Assembly: GCA_020630695.1 (NCBI GenBank)
Contig: JAHDIS010000024.1
Location: forward strand, 1-49,267
Direction: 5' to 3'
Length of the DNA: 49,267 nt
Source: Paracoccaceae bacterium
Lineage (GTDB): Bacteria > Pseudomonadota > Alphaproteobacteria > Rhodobacterales > Rhodobacteraceae
The translations under genes and the position numbers were made by a program. Under the pieces are notes generated by a model. It saw nothing but the letters and a program-made list of their open reading frames with translations, did no database searches and was not told where the DNA came from. This document shows positions 1-7,719 of this stretch, one piece after another (the first letter of the stretch is position 1; each line of letters starts with the position of its first letter).

Positions 1-14
1 CGCCTGAAGATCGT

Positions 15-1175
15 TCATTCCGCGGCCTGATTCTGCGCGCGCCATCTGTTTACGCGGCTTGCCACCCAGTCATGAAAGCAATGTGTCGGCCCATCCATGG
101 CAGGGCTGAAGCGTCCGCCATCAAAGCCCGAAGCGTGGCGACCGCGCTGCATGCCTTCGACGACAAAGATGTCTTCTTCGAAGACAAGCTTCCACAACGC
201 GGCATTGCTGGCGCGCAGCTCGGCGTCGGTATCGGGGGTTGGATAGTACAGGTGCACATGCTCAGAGGTGTGGTCCGGGCCTTCGGGCACAAGAATGAGA
301 ACAAAGGCATGATCGCGGTGAACGCCCAGCAGAACATTGGGAAAGGCTGCGATGTATTCGGCCGCGGTGTCCCATTTCTCGTCCAGTTCGGCGAAGTCCG
401 GAAAGGTTGTTCCATCCTCACCTTTGAGTTGGCGATAGACCCATGTGCCTTGTCCCGCATAAAGCTCGGGCGCTTCGATATTGTAGTGATCTTCGAGCCG
501 CGAATAGCTGTTCAAACCCGGATGGACCCAAGGCAGGTGATAGCTTTCGCAATAGTTTTCGACGGCCAGTTTCCAGTTGGTTTTCACGTCCAGAACAAAC
601 CGGCTGTTTTCGCCACCATGGTAAACGGGTTGATCGAATTCGGCCCATCGTTGGATCAGGTCGGCCATGGCTTCTTCGAAGGGCAGGGCGTCACCGCTTA
701 CGTTGATCCAGACAACGTCGCGCCAGATGTGGCTGCGAACTTCGATCAGGCCCAATGTCGCGCGGTCGATTGCGTCGTGCGTGTTCTGGCCCGGCCCACC
801 CACATGGGGCGTCGACACAAGGCGGCCGTCGGTACCATAGCACCACGAATGATAGGGACAGCGAATGGCCCCTTCGATCTTGCGCGGCTCATCCACGAGG
901 ATCATGCCGCGATGGCGGCAAATGTTCTGAAAGACCCGCACCGTATCGTCACGCCCCCGCACCAGTAAAAGCGGCATGCCCAGAAACGTTATTGGTTTTG
1001 CGTCCCCAATTTCGGGCACATCGGCAGCGACGGCCAGACCGGCCCACTGACTGAACAAGAGCGCGTTGCGTTCTTCGTCAAAGACGGCTGGATCGATGTA
1101 GTGGGCGTTGGGCAATCCCTGCGCGCGTTCAACCGGTTGGCGAACCTGTGACAGATCGGTGATGTGCTTGCTCAT
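15..1175 (-). CDS. Rieske non-heme iron oxygenase alpha subunit, quaternary-amine type
   Basis: Probable oxygenase component that hydroxylates or demethylates a quaternary amine such as glycine betaine, carnitine or stachydrine (substrate inferred). The 386-aa product has the Rieske 2Fe-2S ligands C86-x-H88 and C106-x2-H109. The catalytic iron site lies in ENYCESYHLPWVH, with H213 and H218 as ligands. The bridging residue between the two metal sites is Glu (E210) rather than the usual Asp, as in carnitine monooxygenase CntA-like enzymes. The start at 1175 is chosen because AGGAG lies 7-9 bases upstream; the frame is open for 31 more codons without a comparable site. The stop codon is inside the window. 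No reductase partner is visible; it may lie beyond the left edge. An XRE regulator lies directly upstream on the same strand. Confidence 0.85.
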   Translation of the reverse strand: MSKHITDLSQVRQPVERAQGLPNAHYIDPAVFDEERNALLFSQWAGLAVAADVPEIGDAKPITFLGMPLLLVRGRDDTVRVFQNICRHRGMILVDEPRKIEGAIRCPYHSWCYGTDGRLVSTPHVGGPGQNTHDAIDRATLGLIEVRSHIWRDVVWINVSGDALPFEEAMADLIQRWAEFDQPVYHGGENSRFVLDVKTNWKLAVENYCESYHLPWVHPGLNSYSRLEDHYNIEAPELYAGQGTWVYRQLKGEDGTTFPDFAELDEKWDTAAEYIAAFPNVLLGVHRDHAFVLILVPEGPDHTSEHVHLYYPTPDTDAELRASNAALWKLVFEEDIFVVEGMQRGRHASGFDGGRFSPAMDGPTHCFHDWVASRVNRWRAQNQAAE

Positions 1176-1252
1176 GACGGCGCTCCTGCGTGAACTGGCT
1201 ATCACCTTAGCGAGTCGCAAAAGCAAAAGCCGCGCTGGAACGCGACATAGGT

Positions 1253-1267
1253 TGCCGGAAACCGGCA
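1253..1267. promoter_or_regulatory. Short inverted repeat upstream of the Rieske gene
   Basis: Perfect inverted repeat TGCCGG-AAA-CCGGCA, 78 bp upstream of the Rieske oxygenase start and between it and the XRE regulator gene. The position fits an operator for the oxygenase gene. Which protein binds is unknown, and a chance GC-rich palindrome is possible. Confidence 0.25.
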
Positions 1268-1299
1268 TTGCAGTGATCGATAGAGCCTGAGGTCAGCTG

Positions 1300-2121
1300 T
1301 TACTTGAACGCAGTGCCAATACGCAGAAGATTGCGATGGAAGGGACCAAGGGCGTCTTCTGAGCACATACCCGCGCTTCGGGCTGCGGGCAGAACCTTTT
1401 GAGCGTCGCGGCCCAGATATTCATAGACCAAGCGTTCGATCCGGCGTCCGGCCACATCTTCGCGAACCGTGCGGGCGACATAACCCACCCAAAAGTTGTT
1501 CTCGAAGGATGGTACGCGGGCCAGATAGTTGAAGGATGCGGTCACGGCGCCCCTGCGGCTGACCAGGACAGCAATCCCGTCTTCTTGGGGCATGACAGCG
1601 CCGCGGAACTCTCGGGTCGCGGGATCGGTCGGCAAGCCCTGACTGCGGACGGCTTCCTTCGCTTCGAAGCCGCGCAGAAAGACCTGTTCGTCTTTGCGGA
1701 ACACATAGACCACACCCTGCACAAAGCGGCTTTCGTCAGCAAAGCTACGACGGGCAAAGCGGTAGAACCCGTTTGGGAAATCGTCTTCGGCCAGAGAACG
1801 CGCTTTTGTGCCAACAAAATCCGCAACAGCGGGATGGTTCAGAAGACCGCCTGCCGAGTTGCTTATTTCTTGTACAGGTTCGAGCAAAATTCGCGCGTCC
1901 ACGCGAAAATAGCTGCAAATGCGATGTAGAACGTCCGGTCTGGGGAAACTTTCACCGGCCAGATAGCGGTTATACTGAGTCCGATTGATTCCCAACTCGC
2001 GGCAAAGTGCGGAAATCGAGACGGCCTGTTGTGACAGCTGACGCAAATTGGCACCGAGCATATTGCGCAATTCGGCTGGACTCGGGTGCCGTTGCGCTTT
2101 CTGGTCGTTTTTTGGCCGCAT
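1300..2121 (-). CDS. XRE-family transcriptional regulator (paralogue of 40995-41798)
   Basis: A 273-aa DNA-binding regulator. Residues about 25-80 form a helix-turn-helix (LCRELGINRTQYNRYLAG) followed by the sequence YFRVDARILLEP. The remaining roughly 190 residues are an uncharacterised effector-like domain containing GFYRFARRSF and REFRGAVM. The same architecture and motifs (ARDLDLTKTQMARLLSG, YFNVDARILLEP, GMYFCWRRSF, REFHGMVM) occur in the second XRE protein of this window, so the two are paralogues. A 22-bp inverted repeat lies 74 bp upstream of the start, in the region shared with the divergent small gene at 2345, and suggests autoregulation. It lies upstream of the Rieske gene on the same strand (124-bp gap) and may control it. 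The ligand is unknown. Confidence 0.8.
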   Translation of the reverse strand: MRPKNDQKAQRHPSPAELRNMLGANLRQLSQQAVSISALCRELGINRTQYNRYLAGESFPRPDVLHRICSYFRVDARILLEPVQEISNSAGGLLNHPAVADFVGTKARSLAEDDFPNGFYRFARRSFADESRFVQGVVYVFRKDEQVFLRGFEAKEAVRSQGLPTDPATREFRGAVMPQEDGIAVLVSRRGAVTASFNYLARVPSFENNFWVGYVARTVREDVAGRRIERLVYEYLGRDAQKVLPAARSAGMCSEDALGPFHRNLLRIGTAFK

Positions 2122-2194
2122 AAAACCCTCACTGGTTGAGTATGTGTACTTTGTTTTCAGCCTTTTTCCAAGACTGTTCGCTTTTTAGATGTTG

Positions 2195-2216
2195 ACTGAC
2201 GCTTTTTAGCGTCAGT
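2195..2216. promoter_or_regulatory. Palindromic candidate operator between divergent XRE and cold-shock-like genes
   Basis: Perfect 9-bp inverted repeat ACTGACGCT / AGCGTCAGT around TTTT. An imperfect direct copy of the left part (GACTG, then CGCTTTTTAG) lies about 20 bp away at 2172-2189. It sits in the intergenic region of two divergent genes. The outer core CTGAC...GTCAG also occurs in the palindrome before the paralogous XRE gene (41814-41832), which suggests an operator for this regulator family. Confidence 0.5.
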
Positions 2217-2344
2217 ACTGATGCAGTTCCGCGCCAAAGGTGCAAATTTACGGCACAAAAATCAAGGGATAGACGCGGCAATAAGGATGTTTTCCGTGCA
2301 GGAAAAATTTCACTTTGGTTAAAACAGCAACCAAAGAGCGCATC

Positions 2345-2644
2345 ATGGAAGAAAGAATGTACGGTGTTGTCCTTTGGACGGACAAACGGCAAGACAATGC
2401 GGTGATCTGGTGCGAGGATCATGGAAACCTCGCTTTTTACTCCAGCGCAGAGCAGAGCGCACATCGTGGCACACCGCTTGATGCCGGGGATCTGATCCAG
2501 TTCGACCTTCGCGAAGAGAGTGAAATCCGGCGCGCCCGTAACCCAGAGCGGGTCAACGCCAACTACGCCCCGGATCTTGTGTCCAAACTAAAGCCGGCTG
2601 GCCAGCCACTCACGGAGGGCAACGTGATCGCGTTTCCCGGCTAG
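2345..2644 (+). CDS. Small cold-shock-domain-like protein
   Basis: A 99-aa protein whose first 60 residues resemble an OB-fold cold-shock domain: YGVVLWTDKRQDNAVIWCED, then GNLAFYSS and DAGDLIQFDL. The glycine and aromatic residues of the usual RNA-binding motifs (KGFGFI and VFVHF) are replaced, so nucleic-acid binding is uncertain. The tail (about residues 65-99) is low in recognisable motifs. ATG at 2345 was chosen; an upstream in-frame TTG at 2315 has no better ribosome site, and an internal ATG at 2360 is also possible. It is divergent from the XRE gene across a palindromic region and ends before a strong bidirectional terminator. It was not recognised as a named family. Confidence 0.6.
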   Translation: MEERMYGVVLWTDKRQDNAVIWCEDHGNLAFYSSAEQSAHRGTPLDAGDLIQFDLREESEIRRARNPERVNANYAPDLVSKLKPAGQPLTEGNVIAFPG

Positions 2645-2693
2645 TCTCCCCAGTTGCTTGGGTGGTTCCCCGCGCCCGGGCAGCAAAGACGAG

Positions 2694-2727
2694 AAAAGGC
2701 GCCAGTAATCTGGCGCCTTTTTCTTTT
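2694..2727. terminator. Bidirectional rho-independent terminator
   Basis: Perfect 8-bp stem GGCGCCAG / CTGGCGCC around TAAT, followed by TTTTTCTTTT on the plus strand and preceded by AAAA (a U tract on the minus strand). It separates the convergent cold-shock-like gene and ilvN. Confidence 0.9.
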
Positions 2728-2745
2728 CGTCAAATTGGAACGGCT

Positions 2746-3306
2746 TCAGGAGCCGCGAGAGACCGCGGCAACACCAGTGCGGGCGATTTCAATCAGTCCC
2801 AATGGGCGCATGATGTCCGCAAACGCATCCACCTTGTCCGGCGTGCCTGTGATTTGAAAGACAAAGCTTTCCAATGTGCTGTCTACGACGTTGGCGCGGA
2901 AGATATCGGCCAGACGCAGCGCTTCGACCCGTTTGTCACCGCTTCCTGACACTTTGACCAGCGCCAGTTCGCGTTCGACCGACTGACCTTCGACCGTCAG
3001 GTCATGCACGTCATGGACAGGAACGATCCGGCCAAGCTGCGCTTTGATCTGTTCGATGACCTGAGGTGTGCCAGTGGTGACGATCGTGATGCGGCTCAGA
3101 TGCCCTTCGTGATCCACTTCGGCGACAGTGAGGCTTTCGATATTGTATCCGCGACCTGAAAACAGGCCGATCACACGGGCAAGAACGCCAGGTTCATTTT
3201 CGACCAGCACAGCCAGTGTATGCCGTTCCTGCATGTCCGAGAAATTGGGACGCAGGTTATAGGCAGAATGCTTGGAGGACCCTTTTTTGATCTGAAGCGC
3301 GGACAT
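2746..3306 (-). CDS. ilvN: Acetolactate synthase small (regulatory) subunit
   Basis: Regulatory subunit of acetohydroxyacid synthase, the first common enzyme of valine, leucine and isoleucine synthesis. It activates the catalytic subunit and confers valine feedback inhibition. The 186-aa protein has an N-terminal ACT domain (about residues 28-100: TLAVLVENEPGVLARVIGLF, then GRGYNIESLTV) and a C-terminal ACT-like domain ending in RPLGLIEIARTG. About 25 residues precede the first ACT domain. Its usual partner ilvB lies on the same strand at 5539-7293, but a histidine kinase gene on the opposite strand sits between them, so the two subunits cannot share a simple ilvBN operon message without antisense overlap. 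Confidence 0.95.
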   Translation of the reverse strand: MSALQIKKGSSKHSAYNLRPNFSDMQERHTLAVLVENEPGVLARVIGLFSGRGYNIESLTVAEVDHEGHLSRITIVTTGTPQVIEQIKAQLGRIVPVHDVHDLTVEGQSVERELALVKVSGSGDKRVEALRLADIFRANVVDSTLESFVFQITGTPDKVDAFADIMRPLGLIEIARTGVAAVSRGS

Positions 3307-3356
3307 CGGTTTTTCCCTTGTTTTGCACGTTCCTAGGTAGCGGAACTGCTGCGAAA

Positions 3357-3386
3357 GGAAAAGACCAAAGCATCTGTGTCTTTTCC
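3357..3386. promoter_or_regulatory. Inverted repeat between ilvN and the hybrid kinase gene
   Basis: Perfect 9-bp arms GGAAAAGAC / GTCTTTTCC around a 12-base loop, in the gap between divergent ilvN and the kinase gene. It may be an operator for either promoter or an RNA hairpin. A possible GTG start of the kinase frame (3376) falls inside the loop, which argues for the later start. Confidence 0.4.
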
Positions 3387-3441
3387 GGTTTCAGCAAACA
3401 TTAGGAACTTGGACGTAACCAAGGGGCTGAGGATCCGCTGG

Positions 3442-5508
3442 ATGGCACATTTCGAAATGCATCAAAGTCAGTTTCTGGACTTCGCCCGCGCCGAGGCAAC
3501 ACGGCTTGGGGCGGCTTTTGCGCATCTTCCGGTTTGGGGATGGGCGACAGACTCCAATTTGATTGTGACTGTGGAAAGTGATCGATTGGAACGCTGGACC
3601 GGGATTGCGCCGGAACGGCGAATTGGCAAGCCGCTCTTGGCGGTTGGGCGCGCGATGCGCATGATGGACAGATCGGCCAATGTCGCTGTCTTGGATCGGC
3701 TGGCGGATCATGCCGAGGTTGAGCTGACACCGTTTGTCACCGTACTGCATGGCCAGCCGACGGTGATGGCCCTTGCCGCAACGCCTTATTTTGACGAGCA
3801 GGGGGCGTTTCTGGGCTATATCGGTCTGACGCTCTGGTTGCGCAAGATCGAACAGATCCTTGGGCAGACGCCAAGTGGCGCCACGCAGGTGTCGCTCTGT
3901 ACCGATGCAGCGCTGGAAATTCTCGAAAAGAACGCGGTGGCCGCGCAGGATGCACAGGCCTTGTTGCAGGAAATCGTCGACGCCATGGGTGAAGGGCTAA
4001 TGGTAACGTCGGGAACGGATGTTGAAGACCCGGAGAACAGCATTGTTCTGACCAATCCGGCCTATCGCAGCATGTTTGACCTAAAAGCCAACCAAGCGCG
4101 TCCGGGAACGAAACTGAAGGATTTTACGCAAAGCGTTGCCGAAAATGGGATCGCGTTTGAAAACCTTGATGCCGTGGGTGATGTGAACGATGCCTTGGCG
4201 CGTGGCGAAAGCGTGCTGATGCGGCTCCATCGCACCAACAGAAGCCTCTATGTGAAGGCAACCCACCGACCCACGGGCGGTTACGTGCTTGTGCACACTG
4301 ATGTCACCGATCTCGAGGCGCAAAACACGGCATTGCGGGTTGCCCGCGACGCCGCCGAGGTCGCCAATCGGACCAAATCCAACTTTCTGGCAACCATGAG
4401 CCACGAATTTCGAACGCCCATGAACGGCATTGTCGGGATGGTCGACCTGTTGGAAGGCACGCAGCTTTGCAAGGAACAACGCGAATACCTCAGAACAATT
4501 CGCAGCTCTGCACTGGCGCTGACGTCATTGATCACGGACATTCTGGATTTTTCCAAGATCGAAGCCGGGCATCTGGCGATCCATCCTGAGCCATTCTTGC
4601 TGGCTGATATGTTGGACAAGACCGTTGGCATTCTGCAACCACTGGCTCGCCAAAAGGGAATTGACCTGTCCTTGCATACCAGTCCCGGTGTCGCACCAAA
4701 GCTGGTTGGGGATGCCTTGCGGTTAAGGCAAATATTGCTGAACCTGATCGGAAACGCGGTGAAATTCACAGAAACTGGCGGTGTATCCTTGTCCGTTAGG
4801 CCCAGCAACGTCGGGGCGTTTCAATTCGAGGTTTCAGACACAGGAATTGGAATGGATGCCGAAGAATTGCAGCGGGCATTTCAACCGTTTGAACAAATCG
4901 AATCCGGGTTTCACAGGCAATACGAAGGAACGGGTCTGGGCCTTGCGATTTCGCGCAGATTGGCCGAGGCGATGGGCGGCACTCTGACCGCCACATCCGC
5001 ACGCGGGCAGGGCAGCCGGTTCGTTCTGGATATCCCGATGGAGATCGGGCAGGGCGCTTCTGATCCCAAAGCGCAGCAAGCACCAGCAGTTGATGCATTG
5101 ACGGGCTGCCGTGTTTTGGTCGTTGAAGACAATCAAACCAACCAGTTGGTGGTTCGCCGGTTGCTGGAAAAGGCCGGCGCGCAGGTTTCAACCGCCGGAA
5201 ATGGAAGGGACGCTCTAGAGATTTTGCGAAGGGCTGGCTTTGACGTGGCCTTGATGGATATGTCCATGCCCGTGATGGATGGGCTGACAACCACGCGCGA
5301 AATCCGGACGCAGCAAACACAACAGCGGCTTCGCCATCTGCCGGTTATCTGTTTGTCCGGCAATGCGTTCGAACGGGATCGGAATTTGGCCAAAGAGGCC
5401 GGCATGGATGACTTTCTGTCCAAGCCGGTGCGGCGCGATGATCTGATCGCTTGCGTGGCCCGCCATTGGTCGGACGCAAAAAACATCGCTCTTGCCGTAA
5501 AGAAATAG
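3442..5508 (+). CDS. Soluble hybrid histidine kinase with PAS-like sensing and receiver domains
   Basis: A 688-aa cytoplasmic hybrid sensor kinase. The first half (about residues 1-310) holds two PAS-like regions and no membrane segments. Next come the HisKA dimerisation helix with phospho-acceptor H321 in MSHEFRTPMNG, the ATPase domain (N box LLNLIGNAVKFTE, G1 DTGIGM, G2 GTGLGLAISRRLAEAMGG), and a C-terminal receiver (VLVVEDNQTNQ) with phospho-acceptor D606 in LMDMSMPVMDG and the conserved K in LSKP. The start at 3442 is preceded by GAGGA at 8 bp; a GTG at 3376 is open but sits within a hairpin. It lies between ilvN and ilvB on the opposite strand. The signal and the downstream phosphotransfer partner are unknown. 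Confidence 0.88.
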   Translation: MAHFEMHQSQFLDFARAEATRLGAAFAHLPVWGWATDSNLIVTVESDRLERWTGIAPERRIGKPLLAVGRAMRMMDRSANVAVLDRLADHAEVELTPFVTVLHGQPTVMALAATPYFDEQGAFLGYIGLTLWLRKIEQILGQTPSGATQVSLCTDAALEILEKNAVAAQDAQALLQEIVDAMGEGLMVTSGTDVEDPENSIVLTNPAYRSMFDLKANQARPGTKLKDFTQSVAENGIAFENLDAVGDVNDALARGESVLMRLHRTNRSLYVKATHRPTGGYVLVHTDVTDLEAQNTALRVARDAAEVANRTKSNFLATMSHEFRTPMNGIVGMVDLLEGTQLCKEQREYLRTIRSSALALTSLITDILDFSKIEAGHLAIHPEPFLLADMLDKTVGILQPLARQKGIDLSLHTSPGVAPKLVGDALRLRQILLNLIGNAVKFTETGGVSLSVRPSNVGAFQFEVSDTGIGMDAEELQRAFQPFEQIESGFHRQYEGTGLGLAISRRLAEAMGGTLTATSARGQGSRFVLDIPMEIGQGASDPKAQQAPAVDALTGCRVLVVEDNQTNQLVVRRLLEKAGAQVSTAGNGRDALEILRRAGFDVALMDMSMPVMDGLTTTREIRTQQTQQRLRHLPVICLSGNAFERDRNLAKEAGMDDFLSKPVRRDDLIACVARHWSDAKNIALAVKK

Positions 5509-5528
5509 GCCGGGCGCTGTGCCCGGCC
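5508..5528. terminator. Bidirectional terminator between kinase gene and ilvB
   Basis: Perfect 8-bp GC stem GGCCGGGC / GCCCGGCC around GCTGT, between the convergent ends of the hybrid kinase gene and ilvB. The flank read on the minus strand is T-rich (TATTTCTTT), so it should work best for ilvB. On the plus strand only TT follows. Confidence 0.7.
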
Positions 5529-5538
5529 TTGTCGTAGG

Positions 5539-7293
5539 TTAAACCAGAACGGCGCCTTTGCTGGCGATGGCGTCTTCTGTTGTGTCGTCGCCCAAAAGCA
5601 TCTTGTTGTGCGGCTCGCCCGATGGGATCATCGGGAAGCAGTTTTCGTGCTTTTCGACCAGACAATCAAAGATGACCGGCCCATCGTAGGCCAGCATTTC
5701 CTTGATCGCTTCGTCGAGATCATCGGGGTTGTCGCACAAGATGCCCTTGGCGCCAAAGGCCTCGGCCAGTTTGACGAAATCAGGCAGGGCATCGGACCAG
5801 CTGTGCGAGTAGCGGCCGCCGTGCAGAAGATCCTGCCATTGGCGCACCATGCCCAGTCGTTCATTGTTCAGAATGAATTGTTTGACCGGCAAATTGTACT
5901 GAACAGCTGTACCCATTTCCTGCATGTTCATCAGCCAGGAGGCTTCACCCGCCACGTTGATGACCAGCGCTTCGGGATGCGCAACCTGAACGCCGATCGA
6001 CGCGGGGAAGCCGTAGCCCATGGTGCCAAGACCCCCGGAAGTCATCCAGCGGTTCGGGTCTTCAAAGCCCAGATACTGCGCAGCCCACATCTGGTGTTGG
6101 CCCACTTCGGTACAGATGTAGCGGTCTGTCCCCTTGGTCAGTGCTTCGAGACGGCTCAGGGCGTGCTGTGGCTTGATGGATTTTTCCGAAGGCTTGAACT
6201 TCAGGCAATCAACCCTGCGCCAGTCTTCGATCTGTTTCCACCAACGATCCAGACCTTCGCGGTTCACTTTGCGGCCCCGCGACTTCCAGACCTTGAGGAT
6301 GTCCTCAAGCACATGGCCGACATCACCAACGATCGGGAAATCGGTCTTGATCACCTTGTTGATCGAACTGGGGTCGATATCCACATGGGCCTTGCGCGAA
6401 TTGGGGCTGAAAGCATCCAGACGTCCGGTGATCCGGTCATCAAAGCGCGCACCAATGTTGATCATCAGATCGCAGCCATGCATCGCAAGGTTCGCTTCGT
6501 AGAGCCCGTGCATGCCCAACATGCCCAGCCAGTTCTTGCCAGACGCTGGATAGGAGCCGAGCCCCATCAGGGTCGAGGTGATCGGAATGCCTGTGGCTTC
6601 GACCAGTTCGCGCAGCAATTGGCTGGCACCGGGCCCGGAGTTGATTACGCCGCCACCGGTATAGAAAACCGGGCGTTCGGCCGTCTCCATGGCTTCAACC
6701 AGTTGCTCGATTACAGCCATGTCGCCTTTGACCTGCGGCTGGTAGTGGCGCGTGGCTGCCTTTTGCATCGGCTGATAGTCCGCTGACGCAAATTGCACGT
6801 CCTTTGGAATGTCGACCAGAACCGGGCCGGGGCGGCCCGAGGTTGAAACATGGAATGCCTCGTGGATCGTCGCCGACAGCTTTTCGGTCTCTTTTACCAA
6901 CCAGTTGTGTTTGGTGCAGGGCCGGGTGATGCCAACGGTGTCCGCTTCCTGAAAGGCGTCCGAGCCGATCATGAATGTCGGAACCTGTCCCGTCAGAACA
7001 ACAATCGGAATGCTGTCCATCAGCGCATCGGTCAATCCGGTCACGGCGTTCGTCGCGCCCGGGCCGGATGTCACCAGCACGACACCGGGTTTTCCGGTTG
7101 CGCGCGCATAACCCTCGGCGGCGTGAACTGCGCCTTGCTCATGGCGCACCAAGAAGTGTTTGATTTCGTTTTGCTGAAACAGCTCGTCATAAATCGGTAG
7201 GACGGCACCGCCGGGATATCCGAATACCGTGTCCACACCCTGATCCTTCAGGGCTTGAACTACCATTTTCGCTCCGGTCATCTGACGTGTCAT
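5539..7293 (-). CDS. ilvB: Acetolactate synthase large (catalytic) subunit
   Basis: ThDP-, FAD- and Mg-dependent enzyme that condenses two pyruvates, or pyruvate and 2-oxobutyrate, in branched-chain amino acid synthesis. The 584-aa length is normal. The N-terminal pyrimidine-binding domain has GYPGGAVLPIYDEL and the catalytic Glu in VRHEQGAVHAAEGYARATG. The C-terminal pyrophosphate domain has VAGEASWLMNMQEMGTA followed by LNNERLGMVRQWQ. The metal-binding GDG motif reads GEA (E450 in place of Asp), a conservative change that may be common in this clade. A leader peptide and terminator 50-156 bp upstream indicate transcription attenuation by branched-chain amino acid supply. Its regulatory partner is ilvN at 2746-3306. 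Confidence 0.95.
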   Translation of the reverse strand: MTRQMTGAKMVVQALKDQGVDTVFGYPGGAVLPIYDELFQQNEIKHFLVRHEQGAVHAAEGYARATGKPGVVLVTSGPGATNAVTGLTDALMDSIPIVVLTGQVPTFMIGSDAFQEADTVGITRPCTKHNWLVKETEKLSATIHEAFHVSTSGRPGPVLVDIPKDVQFASADYQPMQKAATRHYQPQVKGDMAVIEQLVEAMETAERPVFYTGGGVINSGPGASQLLRELVEATGIPITSTLMGLGSYPASGKNWLGMLGMHGLYEANLAMHGCDLMINIGARFDDRITGRLDAFSPNSRKAHVDIDPSSINKVIKTDFPIVGDVGHVLEDILKVWKSRGRKVNREGLDRWWKQIEDWRRVDCLKFKPSEKSIKPQHALSRLEALTKGTDRYICTEVGQHQMWAAQYLGFEDPNRWMTSGGLGTMGYGFPASIGVQVAHPEALVINVAGEASWLMNMQEMGTAVQYNLPVKQFILNNERLGMVRQWQDLLHGGRYSHSWSDALPDFVKLAEAFGAKGILCDNPDDLDEAIKEMLAYDGPVIFDCLVEKHENCFPMIPSGEPHNKMLLGDDTTEDAIASKGAVLV

Positions 7294-7342
7294 CGCTGTT
7301 CTCCGTTTACGACACTACATTTTGGTCTTGTTCGTTTTGCGC

Positions 7343-7376
7343 AAAAAAAAGCCCCCGGTCACTTGGGCGGGGGCGC
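7343..7376 (-). terminator. Attenuator terminator in the ilvB leader
   Basis: Read on the minus strand, the 7-bp stem GCCCCCG / CGGGGGC is followed at once by eight T residues, a strong rho-independent terminator. It lies 50 bp before the ilvB start and just after the stop codon of a leader peptide rich in Leu, Val and Ile. This is the arrangement of translation-coupled attenuation. A competing upstream pairing CCGCTA / TAGCGG, formed by leader codons 4-5 and the stop-codon region, is visible. A full set of alternative structures was not computed. Confidence 0.85.
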
Positions 7377-7398
7377 ATGGGGTCCGGTCAGGTTACCG

Positions 7399-7449
7399 CT
7401 ACCGGTCCATACGCCTGGTTCCTACAATGACGACTAGCGGGAAAATCAT
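7399..7449 (-). CDS. ilv leader peptide (attenuation)
   Basis: A 16-codon reading frame encoding MIFPLVVIVGTRRMDR and ending in TAG. Residues 5-9 are Leu-Val-Val-Ile-Val, exactly the end products of the pathway served by the downstream ilvB gene. AGGAG stands 10 bases before its ATG. Ribosome stalling at these codons when charged branched-chain tRNAs are scarce would favour an antiterminator over the terminator at 7343-7376. It is too short for ordinary gene callers. Its position, codon content and the following terminator together make the assignment strong, although no experiment supports it here. Confidence 0.85.
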   Translation of the reverse strand: MIFPLVVIVGTRRMDR

Positions 7450-7719
7450 GTCCCAAAGGCTCCTATCTACGCGCGAGGACATTATTGCGGGCTTTTCGGA
7501 GCGTCAACAGCGCCAATGAAAAAAGTTGTCGGTCAGGGCGAATTTCTTTTCGAAAATTGCGCAATCGGGATTTTCGGGCTCTGTGCCGGTTTGGCGAAAC
7601 TTTGCCGCTTTGGCGATTGTTCGCCCGATTGCAACAACTGCGCGCGGCTTCGTGATTTGTATATGATCGGACCTTGCGTCAAAATCCCAAGCATTGGTTC
7701 AGAGGCGAAGGAGTACGCC

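Noticed and set aside
72-968. Open plus-strand frame of 298 codons opposite the Rieske gene
   Set aside because: It is the antisense shadow of a well supported gene; no recognisable motifs and no ribosome site. The same applies to long frames opposite ilvB (5608-6786), the TRAP binding protein (10512-11771), glnE (19297-20094), the dehydrogenases (27002-28225, 30510-31454), the CBS-domain gene (33408-34559) and guaB (43055-44851).
3376-3441. GTG start at 3376 for the hybrid kinase
   Set aside because: It falls inside the inverted repeat at 3357-3386 and has no well placed ribosome site; 3442 has GAGGA at good distance.
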